NCBI GenBank assembly: GCA_015847255.1
Contig: JADLZK010009402.1
Coordinates: forward strand, 31,216 to 95,215
Reading direction: 5' to 3'
DNA: 64,000 bases
From: Hyparrhenia diplandra
Lineage: Eukaryota; Streptophyta; Magnoliopsida; Poales; Poaceae
A program made the translations under genes and the position numbers. Positions within the stretch are counted from its first letter, which is position 1. The number at the start of each line of letters is the position of its first letter. The notes below the pieces were generated by a model, which did not search any database, was not told where the DNA came from, and saw nothing but the letters and a program-made list of their open reading frames with translations. Shown one piece after another: positions 22,752 to 33,399 of the stretch.

Positions 22752-23957
22752 GTGCTGATGATTGCAAAGGGAATGTGCCTGGATTAGAGTACTGGAGAGG
22801 ATGAACGCCATGATCAGAGTGTGTGCTTAAATAGTGAGTTAGCCGGTTGTTCACTTCCCCACGAACGCGGCGTCAACGCAACCGCTTGGAATTCGCACGA
22901 TCGCCGGTTGGAATTCGCACGATCACTCTGCTGGCACTGCGTTTCCCGCGACGGTTGCGCTTCAAATTCCTGGGCTGCGTTTCCATGACGGACGACAACC
23001 AGTCTCCACCTTCATTGGTCACTGTCGGGCCCACACATGAACCGACAGTGATTAATAAAACGGTGAAACAAATAGTTATATCTGTAAAAAAATCGATTTA
23101 TTGAAATCATTAATTTTATCTCAGCGTTAAGGCATTTAGAGTTCAACTAACCCCGTTCGCCTGCCACGTACACTCCGTATTATAAATTTCCATTTTAGTA
23201 GATAAAATGCACTGCCCAAAGTAGGTACATATAGGCTGTTGTGTAGTGTTCAGTCATAGGTCATGGCTTGTGATACGTCACGGCTACAGCCTTGAGAATC
23301 GTGTTGCTCTAGTATTCACTGCCGGTTCCACTTAATTAAACCGACAGTGTCTCTGCTTCCGATGAGAAAAAGTCTGTGCTCCCCCGCCGCCGCGTCGACG
23401 GGTTATATCAATGTCAATAATAACACCGTCGGGTGCATCTTTTCGTAACCGTAGTGATCACATATATCACTTCCGGTGGTAACTATGCGACGTTGTTGTG
23501 GAGTATCACCGCCGGGTTAAAACTATTCGTGGAAAGGTCTTTGTTATCATATATGTAATTTTTTTTTTCAATGTCTTTGTTATCATATATGTAATCGATA
23601 TTGTAGTTATGTTTCATTTTGCTCCTCTCTAAATATATATAATAAAAGTATCATTCTTTTCCAATGGATGTTTGCATTTATATATGATACGGGTGCGATT
23701 CTTATTTTTTCGACGCACTTCTTATTTTTCATGGACCAACATAAATATATAAATGCCCTATGTACTAACCAAAAGTTGGTAAACATCATTGAAACACATA
23801 ACTCATTAAAAAAGAGAGGTCCTAGAATTAATGTTACCAAGAAGGTGAAAGAGATTACATTGTCGGTTTGAAATATATCACTACCGGTGTTAATAGAGTA
23901 CCGGAAGTGAAAGCGACTACACTACCGGTTTAAAAATAAGAAACCGATAGTGATGAG

Positions 23958-24295
23958 CCTTCTATCGCGTTTATCACCTAGGAACCACGAAGTTTGAGAT
24001 TTTTGGCCTCAAACTTTTTCTTAAATGTGCACATGCCATGTGTGAAGGAACCACTTAAGTTTGAGATTTTTCGGATAAGGTTTGGTTTTTTTTTAATTAA
24101 ATTGAATTTTTACGCGACGACCCCGAGTAATTACAAGGTTGAACTGGGGTTACCCACTAACAGAGCGGAGTGGTGCCAAAATTTTCCACATGGTCTAATG
24201 TGCCCTAGGAGGCAATTCAATGTGTAGGTTGCTACAAAATCCATACATTTGCAAGTTGTAATTAACCTCCTTCTATCGCGTTTATCACCTAGGAA
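23958..24295. repeat. 27-bp direct repeat bracketing 284 bp
   Basis: The 27 bases beginning CCTTCTATCGCGTTTATCA and ending CTAGGAA occur at 23958-23984 and again at 24269-24295. The right neighbour of the CACTA-like element thus carries either a small insertion with a long target duplication or a tandem duplication. The enclosed segment has two GTTTGAGATTTTT phrases and no gene. Confidence 0.8.
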
Positions 24296-24436
24296 AATCT
24301 AATAATAAAATTTCGATCGTAGAAAAACCTAAGATCTTATGTGGAGGCATAATTTGGGTATACATGGTTGTAAAAAAATTCAAGACATTTCTACATTGTG
24401 AGAGTATACATGCTTCACAAAGGTACATGACCGCCG

Positions 24437-24690
24437 CCGAGGTCGGTGGGTCGGTGAGGCCACTTCGGTAAGGGAGGGTAGAGGGGAGGGAGGAAGCGAG
24501 GGGATGGGGAGAGAAGAAGGGAGGGGGAGCTTGCGCCGGCAAGGCACAAGGGCGAAGCGGGGCGGAGCGGTCGGCGAGGCCACCCGGTAAGGGAGGAGAG
24601 AGGGGAGGGAGGAAGCGAGGGGGATGGGGAGAGAAGAAGGGAGGGGGAGCTCGCCGCCGGCGCAGCACAAGGACGAGCGGGCAGAGCAGG
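24437..24690. repeat. GA-rich tandem duplication
   Basis: Two units of about 120-125 bp, each with GGTAAGGGAGG, GGAGGGAGGAAGCGAGGG and GGAGAGAAGAAGGGAGGG (24469-24530 and 24588-24651). Long open frames on the minus strand here are rich in Pro, Leu and Ser because of the purine bias and are not genes. Confidence 0.8.
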
Positions 24691-24799
24691 TGCGCGTGCG
24701 AGTGGAGTGACGAGAGAAGCGAGGAAGAAGAATGAAGCAACTGGATAAGGAGGGGTGGAGGCGAGCGAGTGTGCGGGGGCGGTGGCGGAGAGCACGAGG

Positions 24800-25278
24800 C
24801 AGGGTGTGTTTATTACTGTTGATGGGCCGGGCCTGGTTAAGCCGCGCGTCTGATGATTAGCACGTCGTTAGGACCTGCTAATAGTAGCATTACCGTTAAA
24901 CAAGGGAATTGCCTCATGCATTGATAATGAGATAACGCATGATAAATATTATTTAAGATTAAATTTCAAAATCACGATCAACATCCTTTGTTACTTACAT
25001 AACCTCCAAGGGCAAACATTACATAATGTTCGATGAACAAAGCTTGATCTTGGTACCACATAATAGTATACACATAATTTCTAAATAAAATTACAAACAC
25101 CACTAAATTGTGTTCATATGTGTTTGATTTGTCTAATCGTCATCCCACGCTTCAGCTTCTTATTGGATAGCTTTACACGCTTCTTTTTCCTAATAAAATG
25201 GCTCTTCTGTGCCCCAAAAGCATAAACTCTGGAGTTTGCAGAAAAACCAAGGTAAATCTAATCAACTCTGGAGTTTGC
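24800..25278. other. AT-rich intergenic sequence, no gene
   Basis: Nothing recognised. The phrase ACTCTGGAGTTTGCA occurs twice (25227 and 25264), the second running into a 24-A tract at 25279-25302. Confidence 0.5.
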
Positions 25279-25302
25279 AAAAAAAAAAAAAAAAAAAAAA
25301 AA
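25279..25302. repeat. Poly(A) tract of 24
   Basis: Follows the second copy of ACTCTGGAGTTTGC; the first copy is followed by only a few A. It may be slippage or the tail of a small retroposon. Confidence 0.85.
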
Positions 25303-25345
25303 TCAAGGTAAATGTAAAGCATATGAAGGAACCGGTGTAAGATGT

Positions 25346-26030
25346 TGTCACAAACCAGATCGATTTGGGCCGGAAGTGACACGTCGGGCGGCGAACTTGA
25401 TGGCGGATGGTGCTGATTTTCGCGCAACTGGTTGCCGGGCGCCGGCCCGTGGCGGCGGTAATCGGGGTTGCCAAAGGCGCGGCCGGGCAATCGTGGTTGC
25501 CGTGGGCGGGTTGCCGGAGGTGGCGGTAATCAGGGTTGCTGTGGCGCGGCCGGGCAATCGTGGTTGCCGGAGCCGTTGGAGAAGAGGAAGAAGAGGAAGA
25601 GCGGCGGGCGGGCGCCGGCGGCGGGCGCCACCACCGGCGGCGCGACGGCGGCGCGGCGGGCGGCGTAAGGCGGGTGGTGGCGACGGCGCGCGCGCGAGGA
25701 GGGGAGGAGAGCGGAAGCCGGAGAGTTTTTGGGTGTTACCCCTTTGATTTTCTTATTGATTGCAAACGATTACATGCCCCTTGTATTTATAGTCTGAGGG
25801 AGACTTGCTCGCTAAGAAAGATCTAGAGGTTTCCTTATAGATTGGAATACCTCTTTTACAAGCTATCTTATTCCTTTCCTATTTTATTCCTATCTTTTAT
25901 TCCCTAAATATTCTTTACTTAACGAAGAAGCTGATGACGATGGCGTGCTCACGGTGGGCGGCGGCGAAGGCGGCGCTTGCGATGCCCCTTGTTGGGCCCT
26001 TTTCCGGTGATGCCCTTTCGGTACATGACA
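25346..26030 (-). repeat. 3' LTR of the minus-strand LTR element (685 bp)
   Basis: On the plus strand it runs from TGTCACAAACC to GTACATGACA. It is about the same length as the other LTR and matches it throughout, including the CGAACTTGATGGCGGATGGT and TTTGGGTGTTACCCCTTTGA phrases. Differences are mainly indels and substitutions, so the insertion is not recent. Confidence 0.85.
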
Positions 26031-26042
26031 TCTCTCCCCTTT
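26031..26042 (-). promoter_or_regulatory. Polypurine tract of the minus-strand LTR element
   Basis: The minus strand reads AAAGGGGAGAGA directly before the 3' LTR. Its position fixes the element's orientation. Confidence 0.75.
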
Positions 26043-26059
26043 CCGACAAAGCGCCCTCG

Positions 26060-26720
26060 CTATTTGCCGCTCTCGCACCGGTGTCGTAGTTGATGCGCCG
26101 GGCGAAGATGGAGACGCCGACCTTATAGCTGAATGGATGGCGCACGAATGGCCTGGTCGTCGGGGGCTTGACGCCAATCCCCTCGAGCGGTGCCCAAGCT
26201 GGTGCTCCCATCTGGAGCTTGATGGTTCCGGCGAGGCCATGGAGCTTGTAGTCCGTTGATGTATCGAGTTGTGGTGGAACGAGAGCCTCCGGGGTTGTGA
26301 CGAGGTCGACGAGGTAGGGGGTTGATGTGGGTGGCATGTACCTCTTGTCGTCGTCGGTGAAACTCACAAGTCGAAGCTTGCTGAAGACGGAAGCGTCGAA
26401 CTCTTGGGCGAGGTGGATTGCTATGCTCCCCCGTAGGGCGCCTCCCGGTGCAATGCAGCCCAAGGTTTGTTGGCGTAGTCGCATCGGACGTAGATGTCGT
26501 TGAGGAACCCGGGAGCCAACCGGTTTGGCTCGAGTCGCTCCCGCCGCCATAGCCGAGTAGTCGACGGCGGCGATGGTTGTTGGTGTCGCCGTTGATGGGC
26601 GACCCAAAACCGCGTGTGAGGCACCATGGTACGGTGTCTTCGTTCTCCTGTGGCGCCTTCATGGTGATGCAGAGGAGCCAAAGAAAGAGGAGTGCCGTTT
26701 TCGCCGGTTGGGCAGCGGTG
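26060..26720 (-). pseudogene. Captured-looking coding stretch inside the LTR element
   Basis: On the minus strand a hydrophobic start (ALLFLWLLCITM, near 26690) suggests a signal peptide, followed by PGFLNDIYVRCDYANKPWA. After a frame change near 26435 a long clean frame continues IAIHLAQEFDASVFSKLR, RYMPPTSTPYLVDLVTTPEA, DYKLHGLAGTIKLQMGAP and HPFSYKVGVSIFARR. Amino-acid use is like an ordinary secreted plant protein, not like gag or pol. It lies in the sense orientation of the element and near its 3' LTR. I do not recognise the family. It may be a host gene copy carried by the element or an element-specific ORF; one frame change breaks it as read. Confidence 0.45.
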
Positions 26721-27842
26721 TACTGATTTTCCGCTGGCGTGGTGCTGATGGTGTCGCCTTTGCTAGATCTCGCAGCTTGATTGATGGTGTTCTCCACCAT
26801 TGTTGATGTCGGTAGGATGTCCAGGGTGTAGCGTGATCGTCGTCGCCGAAGGTCGGCGAGTGAACGACCGTCTCCTTGGTGGCGCCGGGGCGCGTCGGTG
26901 TTTCTCATCGGCCGTGGTGCCCATGTGGGGACGCCGTGGTTGCGGTCGTCGAGGTTGGCCGCGAGGGGGTCGTCATGGTTCATGCCCTTGTAGTTGTTGT
27001 TGATGGTAGGCATGGCGAAGACGTAGTCGATGTCGGGGGTCATCATCGGCGTTGGCGCCCTTGAGGACGCCGTTGCCGCTCATGGCGCCCATGGTAGCGT
27101 TGTCGCCGTTGATGTTGTTGGCGATGTCGTCGACGGTACCAATGTTGAAGACGCCTGGTTGGCGAAGGTGTTGTCGTTGTTGTTCATGTCACCGTTGTTG
27201 TCCGTGATGTCGGGGACGCCGGGTTGAGATTGGCGACGCCGTTGAGTCGCCCTTGTTAGCACTCCGGATGTTCCCAATGTCAAAGAAGATGTTGCTAGTG
27301 ACCGGGGAACTTATTCGCGCCATTGTAGTAGCCACGAGACGTTGGCCTAGTTGAGTAGGCTTTTCATCAAGCACCGGGTGGACGCCGGTGGTAGCCTCGA
27401 TCGACCGTCCGATCCGAAGCTGGCTGGCGCGGGGGCGTCCTTGGGGGTGGACGTGCTTGGTGCTCGCCGTGGAGGGGACGACGCCGGGCGCGCCCAGGAA
27501 GCACCGTTGTCGTCGGTGGCGCCCGTGGTAGGAGCGCCGTTGAGGAGATCGCCCAGCCGGCATGACCGCGAGCGTGTCGACGCAGGTTGACGCCGAGGAT
27601 GTAGTTGTTCCCGAAGAGGGCGAGCTCGCCGTTGTGCTTTATGCGGCGAGAGGTGGCCGGAGAGGATGGCAAAGTGCTCGGACGGAAGGATGGAGTCGTA
27701 CTTAAGCGTGATGTAGTTGGAGATCGCAGCCTTGCCGGGTGGCGTCCTCGTGTCCAAGCGGCGTAGATGGCCTCCATGATCATCTCCGGGTAAGGCCGAA
27801 CGCCATCGAATCTTGACGGTGGCGGCGTGGTTGGATCGTCGG
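26721..27842 (-). other. 5' interior of the minus-strand LTR element
   Basis: Minus-strand frames are open for long stretches (for example 26123-27046) and are rich in Asn, Asp, Arg, Pro and Thr, with repeated GDN-like words. They change frame often and carry no recognisable retroviral domain. I read this as the leader or spacer interior of a non-autonomous element, not as a gene. Confidence 0.4.
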
Positions 27843-27856
27843 GTCTCCGGATACCA
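27843..27856 (-). promoter_or_regulatory. Primer-binding site of the LTR element
   Basis: The minus strand reads TGGTATCCGGAGAC two bases inside the 5' LTR. The first seven bases match the complement of the initiator methionine tRNA 3' end, the usual plant LTR-element primer. Confidence 0.7.
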
Positions 27857-27858
27857 TC

Positions 27859-28552
27859 CGTCACAAACCGGATTGATTTGGGCCGGAAGTGACACGCCGG
27901 GCGGCGAACTTGATGGCGGATGGTGCTGATTTCTCGGCAATCTGGGTTGTCGGGCGCTGGTCCTAGTAGCGGCGGCAATCGGGGTTGCCGGAGGCGCGGC
28001 CGGGCAATCGTGGTTGCCTGGGGGTGGGTTGTCGGAGGTGGCGGCAATCAGGGTTGCCAGGGGCGCGGCCGGCAATCGAGTTGCCGGAGCCGTTGGAGAA
28101 GAGGAAGAAGAGGAAGAGCGGCGGCGGCCGCCCGGGGGCAGCGACGGTGTCAGGCGGCGGTGGTGGCGACGGCGCGGCGGCGCGAGGAGGAAGGAGAGCG
28201 TGAGCGGGGAGTTTTTGGGTGTTACCCCTTTGATTTTCTTATTGATTGCAAATGATTACATGCCCCTTGTATTTATAGTCCGAGGTAGACTTGCTCGCTA
28301 AGAAAGATCTAGAGGTTTCCTTATAGATTGGAATACCTCTTTTACAAGCAATCTTATTCCTTTCCTATTTTATTTCTATCTTTTATTCCCTAAATATTCT
28401 TTACTTAACGAAGAAGCCGATGACGATGGCGTGCTCACGGCGGGCGGCGGCGCGCCCGGCCATCAAACAAGGCGCCGCCTTGGGCCCCGGGCGGCGCTGC
28501 GTTACTCCCCTTGTTGGGCCCTTTTTCGGCGATGCCCTTTCAGTACATGACA
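27859..28552 (-). repeat. 5' LTR of the minus-strand LTR element (694 bp)
   Basis: Second copy of the 25346-26030 repeat. Its inner end reads CGTCACAAACC instead of TGTCACAAACC, one terminal substitution. The outer end is intact, TACATGACA. Confidence 0.85.
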
Positions 28553-28557
28553 GAAGT

Positions 28558-28880
28558 CAAGTAATGCGAGCCATATGTCATTACCATCTTTTGTTAGAGG
28601 TTCATACACACGAAGGTTCCTAAGAAAATAGTTTACATAACTTGCATTTGAAAGGTGCACAGCTTGGACATAAGTATCTTCTCATCTGTATGTAAAAGCT
28701 TGGAAGAAGATTTGACATTTGTAAATCTAATGAGGCAATAACTCATTAGGTAGTACAAATACACCATTTGTTCAGTTATCCAATTAGGAAATAATCCATT
28801 AAATAAGATAAATTCACAAACATAATGTAGAGGTACATCAAGACACCCATGATTTTGTTTACTAACAAAAATATATAGTA
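28558..28880. other. AT-rich sequence flanking the LTR element, no gene
   Basis: Nothing recognised; an 85-codon minus-strand open frame has no domain. Confidence 0.45.
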
Positions 28881-29084
28881 CTCCCTCCACCTTGGATTTT
28901 TGGGATATACTAACAAATTTTCATTAAATATTCACACAAATTTGTATTGTATCATTATTTGCCGTTTATTAATGGTTCCCATCAGTCACGCTGATGAGTC
29001 TGATTAGAAAATGGTGCGGGGATTGTATTGTCTCTTAATCTGTCCTAAATCTCTAGACTACACTATAATACAGGATGGAGATAG
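28881..29084. mobile_element. Stowaway-like MITE (204 bp)
   Basis: The ends read CTCCCTCCACCTTGGAT and CAGGATGGAGATAG and are flanked by TA on both sides (28879-28880 and 29085-29086). Ends of the CTCCCTCCGT type with a TA duplication define Stowaway (Tc1/mariner) MITEs. Confidence 0.8.
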
Positions 29085-29086
29085 TA

Positions 29087-29528
29087 TTAAATAGCTAGCT
29101 CAAGATGCAAGTAGGCAGACATAGAACATGATAAAGTCTTACAGTTACACGGGTTCTCGACAGCGTTTGTCCAGATGCAGCTGGGCTTGGCCGACGTCAT
29201 GTCGGTTTGCCTTCCTGTCCTGAAACGAAACAAATCGACAGATCAACCACCGTCCACCAAAGACCACAATGCATACCTGCTGGAACAAACCCCACTGGTC
29301 TCCTTTTCGGATGGAGCAGCAGGCGGGGGAGCGGCGGCGGGGAGGAGCGCGTGGGCCTCCGCCGGCTGCGGGCACGAGCTCTTCCGCGCGCACGACGAAG
29401 CTCCGCCGGGCACGGGCGCGAGCTCCGCCTCGTGCATCTCCACCGGGCGCCTGAGCAAGGGAAGGGAGGGTGGCGGCGCTGAGCAGAGGGAGGGAGAGAG
29501 GGCGGCGGGGGAGAAAACGAGCGAGTTA
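29087..29528. other. Sequence between two MITEs, no supported gene
   Basis: Open frames on both strands across 29145-29600 overlap each other in a GC-rich patch (29310-29480) and one runs into the Tourist MITE. No domain is visible and no strand is favoured. Confidence 0.4.
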
Positions 29529-30002
29529 GGGCCTGTTTGGAACGTAGGAATACAAAACAAAGGAAAGGAAAAAAACACAGGAATAGGGTGGAGTGAAATG
29601 TGAATAACTATAGGTTTCAAAAACGAAGGAAGTGAACCGGAGAGGTGTTTGGAACACAGGAATCAAAATACGGGAAAGTTAACTTTTGGTGGGTCCCATG
29701 GCAGTGATTAACACAAGAAACAATGCATGGACTTGTCACCACGATGACAGGATGCTAGCCAGATTCCTCATATCCTGTCATTAACTCATTTCTCTCTCTC
29801 TCACGTCTGTGTTGCCTCGGGCAACCACGCAGAAAAAGAAAACATGAAGACCGACTGGGTAAAATGAGCATCTACGCCCATGGTTCGGAGGAGGAAAGGA
29901 ATTGACGAATCCTGTGTTCCAAACACCCTCACATGCTTTTTTTTCCTATAGGAATAGGAACCTCCAAAATTCCTATGAAAAAACTGCATTCCAAACAGGC
30001 CC
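29529..30002. mobile_element. Tourist-like MITE (474 bp)
   Basis: The ends GGGCCTGTTTGGAA and TTCCAAACAGGCCC are perfect inverted repeats, and TTA flanks both sides (29526-29528 and 30003-30005). This is the PIF/Harbinger Tourist signature. The interior has repeated AGGAATAGG-type words near both ends. Confidence 0.85.
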
Positions 30003-30005
30003 TTA

Positions 30006-30490
30006 TTAGGGTTGGGAGGGGATAGGATGGAGTGCAGTTAATTTCCTAAACGTTGAAGGGTTTGCAAAAATAATGGACGGGGCAGGTGTCTAGCGCAGAA
30101 GAGGTCAGCAATGCTCCAATTTCTGTGGTGGTTCCCAAGGGGAGGGATTTTAAATAACTCCGATATATGTGGTCGGGGGGAGAAAAAGCAACGACTTTGG
30201 CTCTTCTGCTTTTCGATAAGTCATGCTATTCTGGTCCTTTTCAATAATGTTCTTTAAAGAAAAAAAAAAAAACGTGGAAATGTTCTGCTAGCTGTAACAA
30301 GGACAAAGTCCAAAGTCGCAAGGGCTACCGAGGCATTCACGGATTCGGTTCTGAGGCGTGACTACCCATCATCCATCCATCCTGCTTATCATCTAGAGGA
30401 TTATTATCATCTAAGCACTAATGAAATTAATTAGGACTCCTCAAAGTAATGGAAAAATTCAAAACAAGCGAAAGTGGATCTTCTTCACAG
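30006..30490. other. Intergenic, nothing recognised
   Basis: No coding signal, inverted ends or repeats of note other than an A-run at about 30259-30272. Confidence 0.5.
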
Positions 30491-30590
30491 TTCTGGTGAA
30501 CTCTTTTTTTTTTTTTTTTGAGCTTAACAGGTACTTATGGCCCTGCATTCATACACAAGTGCTCAGCCAAATCGCGAGCAGCTAGAGAGT

Positions 30591-31148
30591 TTACAAACTC
30601 TGGGAGGGGTCCAACCATACAACAGATTGGCCCGGGTCCCAACTCATACACAAATTCGCAATCTCATGCGCTACTGAATTACAAGAACGTGGAACATTAT
30701 GAATATTATTACAAATGAAATGATCAGCGAGGAACTCCCGTAAATCTTTGAACAAGAAACCATCCGGGGCCAGATCCCGAGAGTTTGTAAGCAGTGCATC
30801 CTCTAGCAATGTGCTATCAGTCTCCAACTCCACACTAGAAATTCCATGTATTTCTGCTGCCTCAAGTGCAAATTTGCATGCCAGAGTCTCAGCCATCATA
30901 GCATCACGAACAGGGCTTACTCTGGTTGTCCCAGCCATCACCGGCTGGCCAGTATTATTTCTGATAATGAAGCCGCATGCTCCTATTGTCGTCCCAGGTT
31001 TGAAGGCCCCGTCAAAGTTTATTTTTAGGCGGTCTTCCCCCGGTGGCTCCCATCTCTGTTGTCGGACTACACCTGGTGATTGCTGGTTCAATGTATTTTC
31101 GTTACCATTCTGTATCTCTGTAACCATTCGTAGCACCATGCCACACAC
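30591..31148 (-). pseudogene. LINE C-terminal RNase H domain
   Basis: A 185-codon frame with the plant RNase H (RVT_3) pattern: LKINFDGAFKPGTTIGACGF with the first Asp, AETLACKFALEAAE with the Glu, SVELETDSTLLEDAL with the second Asp, and CNSVAHEIANLCM at the end. In the LINE it follows the zf-RVT region; a stop separates the two frames as read. Its role in the living element is to remove RNA from the RNA-DNA hybrid. It is not a host gene. Confidence 0.85.
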
Positions 31149-32402
31149 TTACTGACTTGACAGCTTCTTCTCTCCAGCATTCAATTTATTCCTGGCATCC
31201 CATAGTTTCCATATGAGTACGACTGCCATGAGACATACGTCTGTCTTCAGTTTTAGCATGTCTTTCACAAACTCTAGTGCAGAGTGTGCCTTTAGCAACT
31301 GTTTCCTGACATCCTCTAACTGCAGCTCCCTCCAGCAAGCACGCACATTTTTGCATTTGAGGAAGCAATGGCCTCCATCTTCATCAAATCGCCAGCAGAC
31401 TGGACACCTTGTATCTAGATCAATACCTCGCCTTTTGATGTTGGATTTCATCGCTAAACTGTTATGTCCCACTCTCCACAAAAACTGCTTGAGCTTTGGT
31501 GGCCACTTCATACTCCAAATCTTGCGCCACACCTCATCAACATTATTGCCACCGCTAGCATTAGAACTCTCTCCCCGTTGAGATACACGATTAAGTTCTT
31601 GACTGTCTTCCAACACATGATAGGCAGATTTGACACTGAAAATTCCTTTTGGATCAAAATGCCATGCCACCACATCATCGCAGGTTGGACGAGTTGGGAT
31701 AGCAAGAATATTCACCACATCTTCTTCCCAAAATACATCTCGGACCAGCTGAGCGTCCCATGTGCCCGTCAAAGGATCAATGAGTTCAGAGACTTTGGAC
31801 AAGAGTACTGAACCTCTTGGTGTCCTTGGTCTTCTAGTTATACCAACCGGTATCCATGGGTCCTCCCATATTCGTATTTGCTCCCCATCGCCTACTCTCC
31901 AAATTATTCCTTTTTCCATAGCTCTAAGTCCTCGTAGGAGGCTGAGCCAGGTATATGAGATTTCTGGCCTCTCTTTTGCTGCCATGATATCACCATTTGG
32001 CCAATATTTTGCCTTCAAGAGCCGCGCACACAATGATTCAGGGTTTTGCACCAGCCTCCACACTTGTCTTGCTAACATAGCTAAATTGAAAAGATGTAGA
32101 TCTCTGTAGCCGAGCCCCCCTTTATCTTTTCTACTAGCTAAAGTCTGCCATGAAATCCAATGCATCTTCCTTTCATCAGTTTGCTGTGCCCACCAATATC
32201 TACATATCATAGCACTAATATCATCACATAGGGTCTTTGTTAAATCAAAACAAGACATGGCAAAAGTCGGGATGGCTTGAGCAATTGCTTTTATCAAGGT
32301 TTCCTTCCCTGCTCTTGAGAGGAGTTTTTCTTTCCACCCCTGAATTCGCTTCCACACCCTGTCTTTCAGATATGCAAACGTCTTTGCTCTGGATCGACCC
32401 AT
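31149..32402 (-). pseudogene. LINE reverse transcriptase C-terminal part with zf-RVT
   Basis: An open 417-codon frame with typical L1 wording: LSRAGKETLIKAIAQAIPTF, GLGYRDLHLFNLAMLARQ, then KWPPKLKQFLWRVGHNSLA and the Cys/His motif CPVCWRFDEDGGHCFLKC. This is the thumb and zinc-binding region that follows the RT catalytic core. The upstream core continues in other frames at 32425-32942, so an intact RT cannot be made. Confidence 0.9.
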
Positions 32403-32424
32403 ATATACAGGTAAGCCAAGATAT

Positions 32425-32942
32425 TTATATCACTTTTACCTCATGTGACAGACCCAATGTCACCAAGAATTCCTCCTTCGCTGATTCACCACAATTTTTG
32501 CTAAATAGAACAGAAGATTTCTCTTTGTTAATTATTTGCCCAGAACACTCCTCATATAATTGTAGCACGTATTTGAGATGGTCTGCATTCCCTTGGTTAA
32601 CCTTGAGAAGAAGCAGTGAGTCATCCGCAAATAATAAATGAGTGATACTAGGTGCATTGTCACAAATAGAAACCCCTGTATACATTCTTGTTCTTCTGCA
32701 GAATGCAAAAGAGAAGAGAAACCTTCAGCGCATATTAAGAACAGATACGGGGAAAGGGGATCCCCTTGTCTCAGTCCATGGGTAGGTATGATCTCTTCAG
32801 TTAACTCACCATTCACCTTAACCCGATATGAGACCGTGGATACACACTTCAGAATCAATGAGACCCATCTGTCATGGAACCCCAATTTTCTCATCATCCT
32901 TGCTAGAAACTCCCATTCTACACGATCATATGCTTTGCTCAT
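32425..32942 (-). pseudogene. LINE reverse transcriptase catalytic core, frameshifted
   Basis: Two overlapping minus-strand frames share one RT core. 32532-32942 has MSKAYDRVEWEFL and GLRQGDPLSPYLFLICAEG; 32425-32685 has LLFADDSLLLLKVNQ, the catalytic FADD. The switch lies at about 32660-32690, and a second shift at about 32430 separates it from the downstream frame. Confidence 0.85.
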
Positions 32943-32998
32943 GTCCAGTTTAAGTGCAACATATCCATCCTTCCCACTGCGCTTGTTCTTGGTGAACT

Positions 32999-33359
32999 TG
33001 AGATTACTGGGCGTTAACAGCGACAGTGGTAAGTGCCTCCTCGTCCTCTTACTCTCACCTCATGCATTGGTGACGACAGCACAGGTCATCCTACGTCCGG
33101 GACTCCGGGTGCCATTTGATTTGTCTCTTAGATCCTATCCTCTAAACTTCGGAGCTGAACTCAAAATAAGAGTATAAAGTTAGCTCTACACTTTGAGATT
33201 TTTTACAGTGCTTGGGAATAATGTCAGCCCTCCGTTTCATCAGATCTGACAGTCTAAAAGTGAGAGGAACCATCTGGGAGGAACTTAAGTCGTAGGTCGG
33301 AACCAAAAATCGTAAGGGTATAACAGGCAATATTTGCGTTTCTTCTATGATGGCAGAGG
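32999..33359. other. Short unclassified stretch
   Basis: No gene is recognised. It lies between the LINE and the P450 fragment. Confidence 0.4.
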
Positions 33360-33399
33360 CCGTCGCGCTCACGCTGCAAGTTGGCCTCGCCCGCCTCGC

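Larger units (their letters stand above)
20487..23952 (-). mobile_element. Probable CACTA-like element (right end uncertain)
   Basis: The left end reads CACTACAGAATCG, a CACTA terminus. The flanks are filled with subterminal words of the CACTACCGG and CCGGTAGTG kind: TCATCACTACCGCCCCGG at about 20502, TCACTACCGGTG and ACACTACCGGTTT near 23880-23925, ending CCGATAGTG at 23952. The 3-bp flanks do not match (AAC and ATG) and the right terminus differs from the left, so the right border is a guess. No TNP2 transposase is visible. The interior carries three related minus-strand coding remnants. Confidence 0.5.
25346..28552 (-). mobile_element. Complete non-autonomous LTR retrotransposon (LARD-like)
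   Basis: Two direct repeats of about 690 bp flank a 1.83 kb interior. The outer ends are TGTCACAAACC and GTACATGACA. The flanks GATGT (25341-25345) and GAAGT (28553-28557) match at 4 of 5 bases, a decayed target duplication. On the minus strand the interior starts with a primer-binding site reading TGGTATCCGGAG and ends with the polypurine tract AAAGGGGAGAGA, so the element is transcribed leftwards. There is no gag or pol domain. The interior holds a coding-like, apparently host-derived stretch near the 3' side. Confidence 0.8.
30504..32998 (-). mobile_element. 5'-truncated L1-type LINE
   Basis: The element lies on the minus strand with its poly(A) tail shown as 16 T at 30504-30519. It carries, in order on the minus strand, part of the reverse transcriptase, the zinc-binding zf-RVT region and an RNase H domain, the layout of plant L1 elements. 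The endonuclease and the first RT blocks are missing. A similar word, TTCTGGTGAACT (30491-30502) and TTCTTGGTGAACT (32986-32998), may be the target duplication with one indel. Confidence 0.85.

Noticed and set aside
20487..23952. Clean 3-bp target duplication for the CACTA-like element
   Set aside because: The flanks read AAC and ATG; the right terminus may be lost or lie elsewhere, so the element is called only probable.
24437..24690. Tandem repeats considered as a CRISPR-like array
   Set aside because: Only two units of about 120 bp without regular spacers, in a plant nuclear context.
24285..24795. Pro/Leu-rich minus-strand open frames
   Set aside because: They come from a GA-rich tandem duplication.
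27920..28301. Gly/Arg-rich open frames in both LTRs (also 25376-25826)
   Set aside because: They lie inside the LTRs of the non-autonomous element; the GC-rich LTR opens many frames.
29175..29603. 142-codon plus-strand open frame
   Set aside because: It runs into the Tourist MITE at 29529, overlaps equally long minus-strand frames and has no domain.
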